Assembly (NCBI RefSeq): GCF_000336915.1
Contig: NZ_AOMD01000030.1
Coordinates: 262,980 to 326,979, forward strand
Source: Halococcus saccharolyticus DSM 5350
Lineage (GTDB): Archaea; Halobacteriota; Halobacteria; Halobacteriales; Halococcaceae
Direction: 5' to 3'
DNA: 64,000 nucleotides
The notes below the pieces were generated by a model, which saw only the letters and a program-made list of their open reading frames with translations, was not told the origin of the DNA and searched no databases. Positions 1-8,025 of this stretch are shown piece after piece. The number at the start of each line of letters is the position of its first letter. Position 1 is the first letter of the stretch. Both the position numbers and the translations under genes were made by a program.

Positions 1-1
1 T

Positions 2-92
2 ATGGCGAAACGCGTGTTGGTGCCGATCGACGGCTCGGACGGAGCGTGGGACGCGCTGGAGCACGCCGTCGCGGAACATCCGGACGCACATC
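2..92 (+). pseudogene. Truncated 5' copy of a universal stress protein gene
   Basis: These 91 bases are identical to the first 30 codons of the intact universal stress gene that lies in the opposite orientation (846 down to 756). After base 92 the match stops at once and the reading frame runs into unrelated, repeat-like sequence, closing at 187 after 61 codons. The first Usp beta strand (KRVLVPIDGSDGA) is kept but the ATP-binding C-terminal half is absent, so a working Usp fold is not expected. Perfect identity over synonymous sites implies a recent duplication or gene conversion. The sequence left of base 1 is not visible, so any promoter or longer copy upstream is unknown. Confidence 0.8.
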
Positions 93-423
93 ACCTTTCA
101 CTTACTCCCGCCGGGCAAAAACCGCGTGGTCCGCGGGCTGTGCGGCGGCGGTGGCGGGGCGGTAGCGGGGCGGTGCCTGGCGGATGAAGGGCGAGGTGCG
201 CGAACGGGGAGCGAAGCGACCCGTGAGTAGCGAACGGAGTGAGCGCGTGCCGAGGGCTTCGGCGGTGTTGTGCGGTTGCGGAGAGCGTGGCGTCCGGCGA
301 GCGAAGCAAGCGCGGTTCACCGCGAGCGACCGCAGGGAGCGAGCGGGTGTTTTTAGTCCAGGTTTTTGCGAACTCCCTTGCGAGCGCAGCGAGCAACGGG
401 GGTGAAGTAAAAAAGTGGGTGTT
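93..423. repeat. Intergenic repeat region, dispersed element copy R1
   Basis: This 331-base gap holds no credible gene. Four blocks recur in the same order near 55.1-55.3 kb: 176-195 (matches 55107-55126), 252-281 (matches 55141-55170 with one mismatch), 341-370 (T-rich, GTCCAGGTTTTT) and 404-421 (GAAGTAAAAAAGTGGGTG). On the strand of the stress gene the element begins a few bases after the stop codon with a run of six T, which would suit an archaeal transcription terminator. The start of the gap (93-135) looks like a degenerate short copy of the same element in inverted orientation. Confidence 0.75.
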
Positions 424-846
424 TCAGCGAACGACCGTCACCGGCACCGGCGAGCGCCGAACGGTGGTCTCGGCGACGCTGCCGAGCAAGATGCGGGAGA
501 CACCTTCGCGGCCGTGGCTCCCCATCACGATGGCGTCGATCGGCTGTTCGTCGGCGAACTCCACGATCGCCCGAGAGGGGCGACCGACCACGATCTCGCT
601 GTCGAACGCACGACCGCCGAGACGATCGGCGGCGACGTTGAACAGTTCCTCGGCCCGCCGCTCGGCGGTCTCGTACCACTCCTCGGCGTACCCGACGTCG
701 CCGACCTGGCCGCCCGCGCCCGCCCCGACCGGGTTGATGACGTACAGCAGCGTGAGATGTGCGTCCGGATGTTCCGCGACGGCGTGCTCCAGCGCGTCCC
801 ACGCTCCGTCCGAGCCGTCGATCGGCACCAACACGCGTTTCGCCAT
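424..846 (-). CDS. Universal stress protein (UspA family)
   Basis: A 140-residue single-domain Usp, the usual size. The N-terminal strand KRVLVPIDGSDGA and the C-terminal nucleotide-binding signature GSHG, nine residues, then GS (GSHGREGVSRILLGS) are both complete, so ATP binding is expected. Family members act in the cytoplasm in stress adaptation; the exact partner cannot be told. A TATA-like ATTTAA at 872-877 lies 26-31 bases before the ATG, which suggests a leaderless transcript. Its first 91 bases are duplicated at the left edge of the window, and a dispersed repeat begins directly after its stop codon. Confidence 0.93.
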   Translation of the reverse strand: MAKRVLVPIDGSDGAWDALEHAVAEHPDAHLTLLYVINPVGAGAGGQVGDVGYAEEWYETAERRAEELFNVAADRLGGRAFDSEIVVGRPSRAIVEFADEQPIDAIVMGSHGREGVSRILLGSVAETTVRRSPVPVTVVR

Positions 847-871
847 GTGTGAAAGTACCACACCGACCGAG

Positions 872-877
872 TTAAAT
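872..877 (-). promoter_or_regulatory. TATA box for the first usp gene
   Basis: ATTTAA on the minus strand, 26-31 bases before the ATG at 846, the spacing of a leaderless haloarchaeal promoter. Confidence 0.5.
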
Positions 878-966
878 CCACGGCTTGTTGCCGCCGAGGG
901 TATCGACCACCGCCGACTGCCGCCGACGAACACCGAGGTTTTGACCGCTCGGCACCGACGACGAGT

Positions 967-1323
967 ATGCTTCTGATCTACGGGCGGGCTGGCGGAACCG
1001 ATCTGACCGGGACGCTCTACGAGCGTGGTGAGGACGCTCCCTCCTTCAGCGGTGCGCCCGACGAGGACGCTCCCTACGTCTGGGTCTGTGACTCCTTTTA
1101 CGAGGTCGAGAGCGGTGGCCAGCGCCAGCGCGTCGACGGTGAAACGGTGAACGTCGCCTTCGAGTCCCCGGTGGCTCACGGGTTCGAAACCCGCGAGCGC
1201 GCAGTCGACGGGGCACGCGAGCATCTCCGAACCCAGTTCGCCCGGATCGGCGTGTCCGAGGACGATGTCGAGATCGAGGTCGTCGAGCGCGACCCCGATA
1301 CCTACGACGGATCGGTCCCCTGA
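967..1323 (+). CDS. Conserved haloarchaeal protein, DUF7113-like
   Basis: A 118-residue acidic soluble protein with no signal peptide, membrane segment or metal motif. The opening MLLIYGRAGGTDLTGTLYERG followed by a single small alpha/beta domain resembles, from memory, the haloarchaeal family DUF7113; no function is known for it. A weak T-rich element at about 938-945 precedes the ATG by about 27 bases. It stands alone, divergent from the neighbouring stress gene. Confidence 0.7.
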   Translation: MLLIYGRAGGTDLTGTLYERGEDAPSFSGAPDEDAPYVWVCDSFYEVESGGQRQRVDGETVNVAFESPVAHGFETRERAVDGAREHLRTQFARIGVSEDDVEIEVVERDPDTYDGSVP

Positions 1324-1421
1324 ATCCGGTGACATCGACACGGTTGCCCTTCTCCCACGACCGCGACACGCCCGGCGCTCGAAAGCCAGTCGACTATCCG
1401 GCTTCGGGTACTGTCGACTGC

Positions 1422-1547
1422 ATGGTTAAAACCAGTACGCTGGTGATCGCGATCGGCATCGTCATGTTGTTTCTCCCTGAGCCGATCACGTCGGTTCTCG
1501 GGCTCGTCGTGATCGCCGTCGGCGTCGGCCTTCGACTGTTCGGCTGA
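1422..1547 (+). CDS. Small hydrophobic membrane protein, 41 residues
   Basis: Starts MVKTSTLVIAIGIVMLF and is made almost wholly of two short hydrophobic stretches (about residues 5-18 and 24-37) joined by a PEPITS turn, so a membrane hairpin is likely. A longer frame open from 1329 begins in non-hydrophobic sequence and is less likely. Tiny two-helix membrane proteins of this type are common and mostly uncharacterised in haloarchaea. Function unknown. Confidence 0.55.
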   Translation: MVKTSTLVIAIGIVMLFLPEPITSVLGLVVIAVGVGLRLFG

Positions 1548-1632
1548 TTCGGTGTCGAAACCGCCCGTCCAACGAACCACCGGACGGCTGGGAGTGCGAA
1601 GGATAGTTACCCACCGACGATGAGTGGCGTGT

Positions 1633-3261
1633 ATGCGAGCGGCGCTCGTCGTGCTCGACGGCTGGGGGATCGGCGACCACGATCGGCTCGACGCGGTCCG
1701 GGCGGCCGACACGCCCACGATGGACCGCCTCGCTGATCAGGGAGCGACGGGCACTCTCGACACCTCGGGGCGGTCGGTCGGCCTCCCCGACGGACAGATG
1801 GGCAACAGCGAAGTCGGCCATCTCACCATCGGCGCAGGGAGAGTGATCGATCAGAGCTACACCCGGATCACGCGCGCCATCGAGGCGGGCGATCTCCTGA
1901 AAAACGACGCTATCGCGTCGGCGTTCGCTCACGCCGAGTCGAACGGCGGTCGGGTCCACTTCATGGGTTTGGTGAGCGACGGTGGCGTTCACTCCGATCA
2001 GCGTCACCTTCACGCGCTGATCGCAGCCGCCGCCGACCGCGGCGTCGACGCGGTCACCCACGCGTTCACCGACGGTCGAGACACACCTCCCAAGAGCGGC
2101 GCGGGTTACCTCGCCGATCTCGAAGCCGCGGTCGATGAGCACGGTACCGGCAACGTGGTCACCGTCACCGGCCGGTACTACGCGATGGACCGGGATCGAA
2201 ACTGGGAGCGCACCCGCCGAGCCTACGACGCGATCGTCGAGCGTGACGCCGACCACACGGCCGGGACAGCGGTCGAAGCGGTCGAGGAGTCGTACGACCG
2301 CGGCGAGACCGACGAGTTCGTCGAGCCGACGCTGGTCGACGGCGAGGCGCAACGCACTCCGGAGATCGAACGGTGGAGTCGTGAGCAGGGCGGCCCGGCG
2401 CTCACCGACGGCGATAGCGTCGTCTTCTTCAACTTCCGGGCGGACCGCGCGCGCCAACTCGTCCGGATGCTCACTAACACTCGCCGCGAGTGGGAGTTCG
2501 ACCTCGACCAGCCCGCGATCGAACTGGTAACGATGACCGAGTACGACGAGACCTTCGATTTTCCCGTGGCGTTCGCGCCCCACGAACCCGAAGACAGCCT
2601 CGGTGAGACTCTCGCTGCCAACGGCCTGACTCAGCTCCGGATCGCCGAGTCCGAGAAGTACCCCCACGTCACCTACTTCCTCAACGGCGGACGCGAGGTG
2701 GAGTTCGAGGGCGAAATCCGAGAGATCGTCGACAGCCCGGACGTGCCGACTTACGATCAGCGACCCGAGATGAGCGCCGAAGCGATGACCGACACGGCCA
2801 TCGGAGTGATCGAGACGGACGATCCCGATGTGATGGTTCTCAACTACGCGAACCCTGACATGGTGGGTCACACCGGCGACTTCGACGCGGCGGTCGCGGC
2901 GGTCGAAGCCGTCGACACCCAGCTGGCGCGTCTCGTCGCGGCCTGTCACCGGGCAGGGGCGCACGTACTGGTGACCGCCGATCACGGCAACGCAGACGAC
3001 ATGGGCACGCCGGACGACCCGGACACGGCCCACACGCTGAATCCGGTCCCCGTGGTCTATCTCGCACCCGGTGGGTCCGACGACCCTGCGGTAGCGAACG
3101 GCAACGCTGCGGCCGGGAGCACCGATGGTGGGAAGCGAATTCGCGACGGCGGCACGCTCGCCGACCTCGCCCCGACGGTGCTCACGCTCTGCGGGGTCGT
3201 GGTGCCCGATGCGATGACCGGCGAATCGCTGCTCGTCGAGACCGGTCGCCGAACGCATTAG
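1633..3261 (+). CDS. gpmI: 2,3-bisphosphoglycerate-independent phosphoglycerate mutase
   Basis: Interconverts 3- and 2-phosphoglycerate in the cytoplasmic lower glycolytic pathway. The 542-residue product carries the alkaline-phosphatase-superfamily metal sites: VVLDGWGIGD at the N-terminus (D9), the phosphoserine motif MGNSEVGH (S59), FNFRADRARQ in the middle and ADHGNADDM near the C-terminus. Length is normal for the bacterial-type iPGM. An in-frame GTG lies at 1624, but the ATG at 1633 places the N-terminus as in homologues. A TATA-like ATAGTTA near 1603-1609 lies about 27 bases upstream. Confidence 0.95.
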   Translation: MRAALVVLDGWGIGDHDRLDAVRAADTPTMDRLADQGATGTLDTSGRSVGLPDGQMGNSEVGHLTIGAGRVIDQSYTRITRAIEAGDLLKNDAIASAFAHAESNGGRVHFMGLVSDGGVHSDQRHLHALIAAAADRGVDAVTHAFTDGRDTPPKSGAGYLADLEAAVDEHGTGNVVTVTGRYYAMDRDRNWERTRRAYDAIVERDADHTAGTAVEAVEESYDRGETDEFVEPTLVDGEAQRTPEIERWSREQGGPALTDGDSVVFFNFRADRARQLVRMLTNTRREWEFDLDQPAIELVTMTEYDETFDFPVAFAPHEPEDSLGETLAANGLTQLRIAESEKYPHVTYFLNGGREVEFEGEIREIVDSPDVPTYDQRPEMSAEAMTDTAIGVIETDDPDVMVLNYANPDMVGHTGDFDAAVAAVEAVDTQLARLVAACHRAGAHVLVTADHGNADDMGTPDDPDTAHTLNPVPVVYLAPGGSDDPAVANGNAAAGSTDGGKRIRDGGTLADLAPTVLTLCGVVVPDAMTGESLLVETGRRTH

Positions 3262-3285
3262 CCGCCGGGAACCGTAGCGGAAGCT

Positions 3286-4353
3286 ATGGCGAATCTCGAT
3301 GGTTACTTCGCGGCGTTCACACAGCGCGACTGGCAGACGATCGACGAGGGGAGCGTTCGGATCGCCGTGATCGGCCTCGGTGGGTTCGCCCGCGAGCGCG
3401 CCCTACCCGCGATCCGCGACGCGGAGTTCTGTGAGACCACGGTACTGGTGAGTGGGTCACCCGAAACGGCAGGGAATCTCGCCGAAACGTTCGGCGTCGG
3501 GCAGGTGCTCGACTACGAGGCGTTCCACGACGGAGAAGAAAGCGACGCGTACGACGCGGTCTACGTCGCGACCCCGCCGGCGTTCCACGAGGAGTACGCG
3601 ACGACCGCCGCCGAGCGCGGCAAACACGTCCTCTGCGAAAAGCCGCTCGCTGCGGATCTCGCGGCGGCCGAGCGGATCGTCGACGCCTGCGCCGACGCTG
3701 GCGTGGTGTGTATGACTGCCTACCGGCTCCGTACCGAACCGGCGGTCAGGCGGATGCGCGAGCTGATCGCCGACGGCGCGATCGGCGAGCCGGTCCAGGT
3801 CCATGGTGGGTTCTCCGCGAGGCTGCTCGACGAGATGAGTCCCGACACGTGGCGGCTCGACCCCCATGTCGCGGGTGGCGGCGCGCTGATGGATCTCGGG
3901 GTGTACCCGCTCAATACCACCCGTTTCCTGCTCGACGCCGATCCCGTGTCGGTCGTAGCCGAAACCACATCCGGCGAAGCCCCGTTCGATCGCGTCGACG
4001 AGCATGTCGTCTTCCAACTTTCCTTCCCGGGTGGTGTGACCGCCTCGTGTACGGCGAGCTTCGACGCCCATCCCGATAGCCGGCTCCAGATCCTCGGCAC
4101 CGACGGCCAGGTGCTCATCACCGATCCCTTCGGCGGTGACGTCTCCCAAGAGATCGTGGTCGAGCGCGGCGACACCCACACCCGCTACGCCGGCCCCTCG
4201 GTCGACGAGGTCCGTGAGGAGTTCGATTACTTCGCCCACTGCGTGCTCACCGGCGAGGACTGTGAGACCGATGGCGAAGACGGACTCACCGACCTCCGGA
4301 TCATCGAGGCGGCCTACGAATCTGCCGAGACCGGCGAGCGCATCGAACTGTAG
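3286..4353 (+). CDS. Gfo/Idh/MocA oxidoreductase, Gfo6-type sugar dehydrogenase
   Basis: A 355-residue NAD(P)-dependent dehydrogenase. The N-terminal extension with RDWQ followed by a Rossmann segment (IAVIGLGGFARERALP, residues 26-41), the catalytic-lysine motif CEKP (K119) and the C-terminal MDLGVYPLN define the Gfo/Idh/MocA fold. The pattern recalls the haloarchaeal NADP-dependent D-xylose 1-dehydrogenase Gfo6, but no pentose pathway genes lie nearby, so the substrate is uncertain. A TATA-like ATTAG at the very end of gpmI (3256-3260) is 26-30 bases before the ATG, suggesting its own promoter. Confidence 0.85.
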   Translation: MANLDGYFAAFTQRDWQTIDEGSVRIAVIGLGGFARERALPAIRDAEFCETTVLVSGSPETAGNLAETFGVGQVLDYEAFHDGEESDAYDAVYVATPPAFHEEYATTAAERGKHVLCEKPLAADLAAAERIVDACADAGVVCMTAYRLRTEPAVRRMRELIADGAIGEPVQVHGGFSARLLDEMSPDTWRLDPHVAGGGALMDLGVYPLNTTRFLLDADPVSVVAETTSGEAPFDRVDEHVVFQLSFPGGVTASCTASFDAHPDSRLQILGTDGQVLITDPFGGDVSQEIVVERGDTHTRYAGPSVDEVREEFDYFAHCVLTGEDCETDGEDGLTDLRIIEAAYESAETGERIEL

Positions 4354-4390
4354 CCGGCCGGCAGCCGCCGAGAGACGCGACGGGACTCCC

Positions 4391-5200
4391 TCAGCCAGTG
4401 CGAAAGGAGTAATCGAGCGCTGGAGCCGAATGAGTGAGTGCCCCCAACGAAATCACGTCGACCCCGGTGGCGGCGTACGCCGGCACGGTGTCGAGCGTGA
4501 TCCCGCCGCTGGCCTCCGCGAGCACGCCCGCAGGCAGCCCCTCGACGCCCTCTTCGACCGCTGCGGGCGCGAGATTGTCGAACAGCACGATGTCCGCACC
4601 AGCTTCGGCAGCTCGCCGACCGTCCGCTGGGCGTTCGACCTCGACTTCGATCTTTGTGGCGAAAGAGGCGCGCTTGCGGAAGTGCGAGACGGCGTCTTCG
4701 AGGCCCATCTCGGCGACGTGGTTGTCCTTCACCATCACCATGTGCGAGAGGTCGAGCCGGTGGGAGTCGCCGCCGCCCGCGACGATCGCGCGTTTCTCGA
4801 CGCCACGGAGGCCGGGCGTGGTCTTGCGTGTGCCCGCGATCCGCACCGTATCAGTCACCTCGCGGGCGGCGTCGACGGCCTCCCGCGTGCGGGTTGCGAC
4901 GCCGGAGGCGTGGCCTGCGATGTTGACCGCGACGCGCTCGCCACGGAGCACCGCGCGTGCCGCACCGTCGACGGTCAGAACTGCCTCGCCCGACTCGACC
5001 CGATCACCCGAATCGACGTGCGTCTCGACCGCGACCCCGAGGTGCTCGAACACCGCGACGGCGGCCTCCAGCCCGGCCACGACGCCCGATTCTTTGGCGA
5101 CCAGTCGTCCCGTCGTCTCACCCGGCACGTCGTTGGTCACGTCGTGGTGGCCGAGGTCCTCGCGGAGCCACCGCTCGACCTGGCTACGGGCGACCGGCAT
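4391..5200 (-). CDS. nadC: Nicotinate-nucleotide pyrophosphorylase (carboxylating)
   Basis: Third step of de novo NAD synthesis: quinolinate plus PRPP to nicotinate mononucleotide and CO2. The 269-residue protein has the QPRTase signature GTRKTTPGLR (R125, K126), the HR pair near residue 147 and the KDNH motif at 158-161, and is of standard length. It is last in nadA-nadB-nadC; its first 17 bases overlap the end of nadB, so translation is probably coupled. Confidence 0.95.
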   Translation of the reverse strand: MPVARSQVERWLREDLGHHDVTNDVPGETTGRLVAKESGVVAGLEAAVAVFEHLGVAVETHVDSGDRVESGEAVLTVDGAARAVLRGERVAVNIAGHASGVATRTREAVDAAREVTDTVRIAGTRKTTPGLRGVEKRAIVAGGGDSHRLDLSHMVMVKDNHVAEMGLEDAVSHFRKRASFATKIEVEVERPADGRRAAEAGADIVLFDNLAPAAVEEGVEGLPAGVLAEASGGITLDTVPAYAATGVDVISLGALTHSAPALDYSFRTG

Positions 5201-6758
5201 GGGCCTCGTTCTCCTCGTCGGCGTCGGTCGTATCGGCGCTCTCGCCGACGAGGCGGTGACAGCCGCGCGACTCGGCGTTCTCGCTCGCTGCCCGAACGAT
5301 CAGGAGTCCCGTCACGGTCGCGGCCCGGAGTTCGTAGAGGTCCCGCGAGGTACGCGTCCGGACGTAGGCGTCGACCTCGCCCTTCAGTCGCCGAATCGCC
5401 GCGCCCGCACGCCGGAGGCCGTCGGGAGTCCGGGCGAGCCCGACGTACTCGTCCATCACTCGCCGGAGTCGGTCGAACTTTTCCGCGGCGAACGCCTCGG
5501 GGAGCGCGGGATCGCTGTCGCGGAGGTCGGGAGCCTCGACCACTACGGGATCGGCCCCATCCGCGGCAGTGGCCTGGCCCGCGCGCAGGCCCCACACGAG
5601 CCCTTCGAGCAGGCTGGTCGAGGCGAGGCGGTTCGCACCGTGGACCCCCGTCCGAGAGCACTCCCCGACTGCGAACAGCTGATCGAGGCTCGTCCGGCCA
5701 CGCGAGTCGACGTCGACCCCACCACAGACGAAGTGCTCGGCGGGAGACACCGGAATCCCCGCCTCAACATCAACTCCGCGTTCTTCGCACTTCGCGGCGA
5801 GGTCCGGGAACTCAGACTCGAAGTCGAGCGGCGAGACGTCGAGCACCACATCGCCGGTCCGCTTGCGCTCGCTCGCCACGGCGCGGGCGACCACGTCCCG
5901 CGGCGCAAGTTCGGCGTCAGGGTGATATTCCGGCATGAATCGTTCCTTGTCGTCGTTGCGAAGAAGCGCACCCTCGCCTCTGACAGCCTCACTAAGGAGG
6001 AATGGTTCATCTCCAGCGTACGCGGTCGGATGGAACTGGACGTACTCCATATCCGTGACGTCGGCTCCGGCGAGCGCTGCCATCGCGATCCCGTCGCCGG
6101 TCGCACCCTCCGGGTTGGTCGAACGATCGTAGAGCGCACCGATCCCACCGGTGGCGAGCACGGTCGCCCCTGCGTGGATCGGTTCGATCTCCCCGTCGGA
6201 CTCACAGAGCGCGCCGTGGACCCGGCCCTCGCGGGTGAGGAGTTCGAGCGCCGCGGTGTCCTCGCGGATCGCCACGTTCGGATGGTCGTCGAGATGTGAG
6301 AGGAACGGGCCGAGGACGTGGCGGCCGGTGCTCGCGTTGACGTGGAGGATCCGTCGCTCGCCGTGGGCGGCCTCGTGGCCGTACGCAAACCCGTCGTCCC
6401 CATGGGTGTCGAACGGCACGTCGAGCGTCTCGACGAGCACGTCCTCGACGGCGTCGTTCGCGTTCTCGACGAGCACATCGACCGCGTCGGGATCCGCTGC
6501 GCCGTCGCTCGCCGCGATGACGTCGCGCTTGAACCCCTCGGCGTCGGCCCGGGAGACCGCGACACCGCCCTGTGCCCACCAGCTTGTCGCGTCCTCCGGG
6601 CGCTCGGCCTTCGTCACGAGCAACACCTCTTGGCCTGCTCGCGCGGCCGCGAGCGCCGCCGCACAGCCCGCGACGCCGCTGCCGATCACCATCGTCTCGG
6701 CCGTCGTTTCGTCTGTCTCGTCCGCCGTCTCGCTGTCGTTTGCTTCGGTGCCAGGCAC
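5184..6758 (-). CDS. nadB: L-aspartate oxidase
   Basis: FAD-dependent oxidation of L-aspartate to iminoaspartate, the substrate of NadA. The 524-residue product has the dinucleotide motif GSGVAG (residues 26-31), the succinate-dehydrogenase-like HPTAY region, and the C-terminal helical domain. It begins at a GTG two bases after the nadA stop; the first roughly 20 residues are an acidic tail before MVIGSG, where an internal ATG could also serve as start. It is the middle gene of the NAD operon. Confidence 0.94.
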   Translation of the reverse strand: MPGTEANDSETADETDETTAETMVIGSGVAGCAAALAAARAGQEVLLVTKAERPEDATSWWAQGGVAVSRADAEGFKRDVIAASDGAADPDAVDVLVENANDAVEDVLVETLDVPFDTHGDDGFAYGHEAAHGERRILHVNASTGRHVLGPFLSHLDDHPNVAIREDTAALELLTREGRVHGALCESDGEIEPIHAGATVLATGGIGALYDRSTNPEGATGDGIAMAALAGADVTDMEYVQFHPTAYAGDEPFLLSEAVRGEGALLRNDDKERFMPEYHPDAELAPRDVVARAVASERKRTGDVVLDVSPLDFESEFPDLAAKCEERGVDVEAGIPVSPAEHFVCGGVDVDSRGRTSLDQLFAVGECSRTGVHGANRLASTSLLEGLVWGLRAGQATAADGADPVVVEAPDLRDSDPALPEAFAAEKFDRLRRVMDEYVGLARTPDGLRRAGAAIRRLKGEVDAYVRTRTSRDLYELRAATVTGLLIVRAASENAESRGCHRLVGESADTTDADEENEAHAGRP

Positions 6759-6760
6759 GG

Positions 6761-7894
6761 TCAGATCTCCAGCATCCTGTCGAGCGCCACGCCGGCGAGC
6801 TCCTTCTCTTCAGGACTGACCTCGATCACGTTGCGTTCGCGGCCCTCGACCAGCTCTTCGAGCACCCACGTCAGGTAGTTGGGGTCGATCTGGCGCATCG
6901 CGTTGCAGTCCATGCACGCGTCGCCACACAGTGGGAGGACCTCGACTTCGGGATGCCACCGCGCGAGGTGGTTGGCGAGGTGGATTTCCGTCCCGATCGC
7001 CCACGTCTCGCCCGGCTCGGCCTCGGCCACCGTATCGGTGATCGTGCTGGTCGAGCCCACCACGTCCGCAGCCTCGACAACCTCGCGGCGGCACTCGGGG
7101 TGGACGACGACGTTCGCGTCGGGATGGTCCTCGCGGACCTGCTCGACGTGGCTCTCCCGAAAGCGCTCGTGGACTTGGCAGTACCCCTCCCAGAGCACGA
7201 TGTCGGCCTCTGCGACCTCGCTCGCGTCCTTGCCCTCGGGGTCCCACGGGTCCCAGACGGCCGTGTTGTCTTCCATTCCCAGTCGATGGGCAGTGTTCTC
7301 GCCGAGGTGTTTGTCGGGGAGGAACAGCACCTTGTCGCCGCGCTCGAAGGCGTACTCGAAGGCCTTGTGGGCGTTCGAGGACGTGCAGACAAGTCCGCCC
7401 TGCTCGGCACAGAAGGCCTTCAGGTCGGCGTATGAGTTCATGTAGGTTACGGGGACGATGTTCTCGTCGGGCGCGGCGTCGGTGATCTCCGCCCACGCGG
7501 CGTCGACCTGGAGAGCTTCGGCCATCCCTGCCATCGGGCAGGAGGCTTCCATCGAGGGGAGGATCACCGTTTGGGAGTCGTCGGTGATGATGTCGGCCGA
7601 TTCGGCCATGAACGTCACCCCACAGAACACGACGTGATCGGCGTCAGCCTCGGCGGCGCGCTTCGAGAGAGCGTAGGAGTCACCGATGAAGTCGGCGTGT
7701 GCGACGATCTCCTCGCGCTGGTAGTTGTGCCCGAGCACGAGGACATCGTCACCGAGTTCGTCGAGCGCCCGCTCGATGCGCTCCGTGCGCTCGGATTCGT
7801 CCAACTTCCGGTATCGTGGCGGAAGCTGTTCCAGGTTGTCGTACTTGAACAGGCTGAGGTCGGTTTCGAGGTCCGTCGTTTCCAGTTCTGGCAT
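6761..7894 (-). CDS. nadA: Quinolinate synthase
   Basis: Condenses iminoaspartate with dihydroxyacetone phosphate to quinolinate using an oxygen-sensitive [4Fe-4S] cluster. The 377-residue protein shows GHNYQREEI, the FCGVTFMAE cysteine, HPEC, and a C-terminal cluster motif beginning CGDACMDC. The ATG giving MPELETTDLE is chosen because the longer frame upstream (to 8107) is arginine-rich and antisense to the amidohydrolase gene. First gene of the nadABC operon, with an inverted repeat 20-35 bases upstream. Confidence 0.95.
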   Translation of the reverse strand: MPELETTDLETDLSLFKYDNLEQLPPRYRKLDESERTERIERALDELGDDVLVLGHNYQREEIVAHADFIGDSYALSKRAAEADADHVVFCGVTFMAESADIITDDSQTVILPSMEASCPMAGMAEALQVDAAWAEITDAAPDENIVPVTYMNSYADLKAFCAEQGGLVCTSSNAHKAFEYAFERGDKVLFLPDKHLGENTAHRLGMEDNTAVWDPWDPEGKDASEVAEADIVLWEGYCQVHERFRESHVEQVREDHPDANVVVHPECRREVVEAADVVGSTSTITDTVAEAEPGETWAIGTEIHLANHLARWHPEVEVLPLCGDACMDCNAMRQIDPNYLTWVLEELVEGRERNVIEVSPEEKELAGVALDRMLEI

Positions 7895-7914
7895 GTGTTT
7901 CGATACTCCGGTAG

Positions 7915-7929
7915 CACTGGCCAACAGTG
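7915..7929 (-). promoter_or_regulatory. Inverted repeat before nadA, candidate operator
   Basis: The palindrome CACTG, five bases, CAGTG sits 21-35 bases before the nadA start. A T/A-rich stretch AAAACGTTTT lies just upstream (7940-7949) and could be the TATA region, placing the palindrome over the transcription start. A role in NAD-responsive repression is an inference only. Confidence 0.35.
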
Positions 7930-8025
7930 GCCTTCGTTGAAAACGTTTTGTCTTCAAACCGTAGCTGCCGGAACCACGAGCTATCGATTTCGATGATAGG
8001 AGAATCCGATCGCTCCGAGTCGCAA

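Noticed and set aside
239-976. Plus-strand frame of 245 codons over the repeat and the usp gene
   Set aside because: Antisense to the intact Usp gene and begins in repeat DNA; Ser/Arg/Thr-rich product.
4434-6299. Very long open frame on the plus strand opposite nadC/nadB
   Set aside because: Shadow of the real minus-strand genes caused by high GC third positions; no motif in its product.
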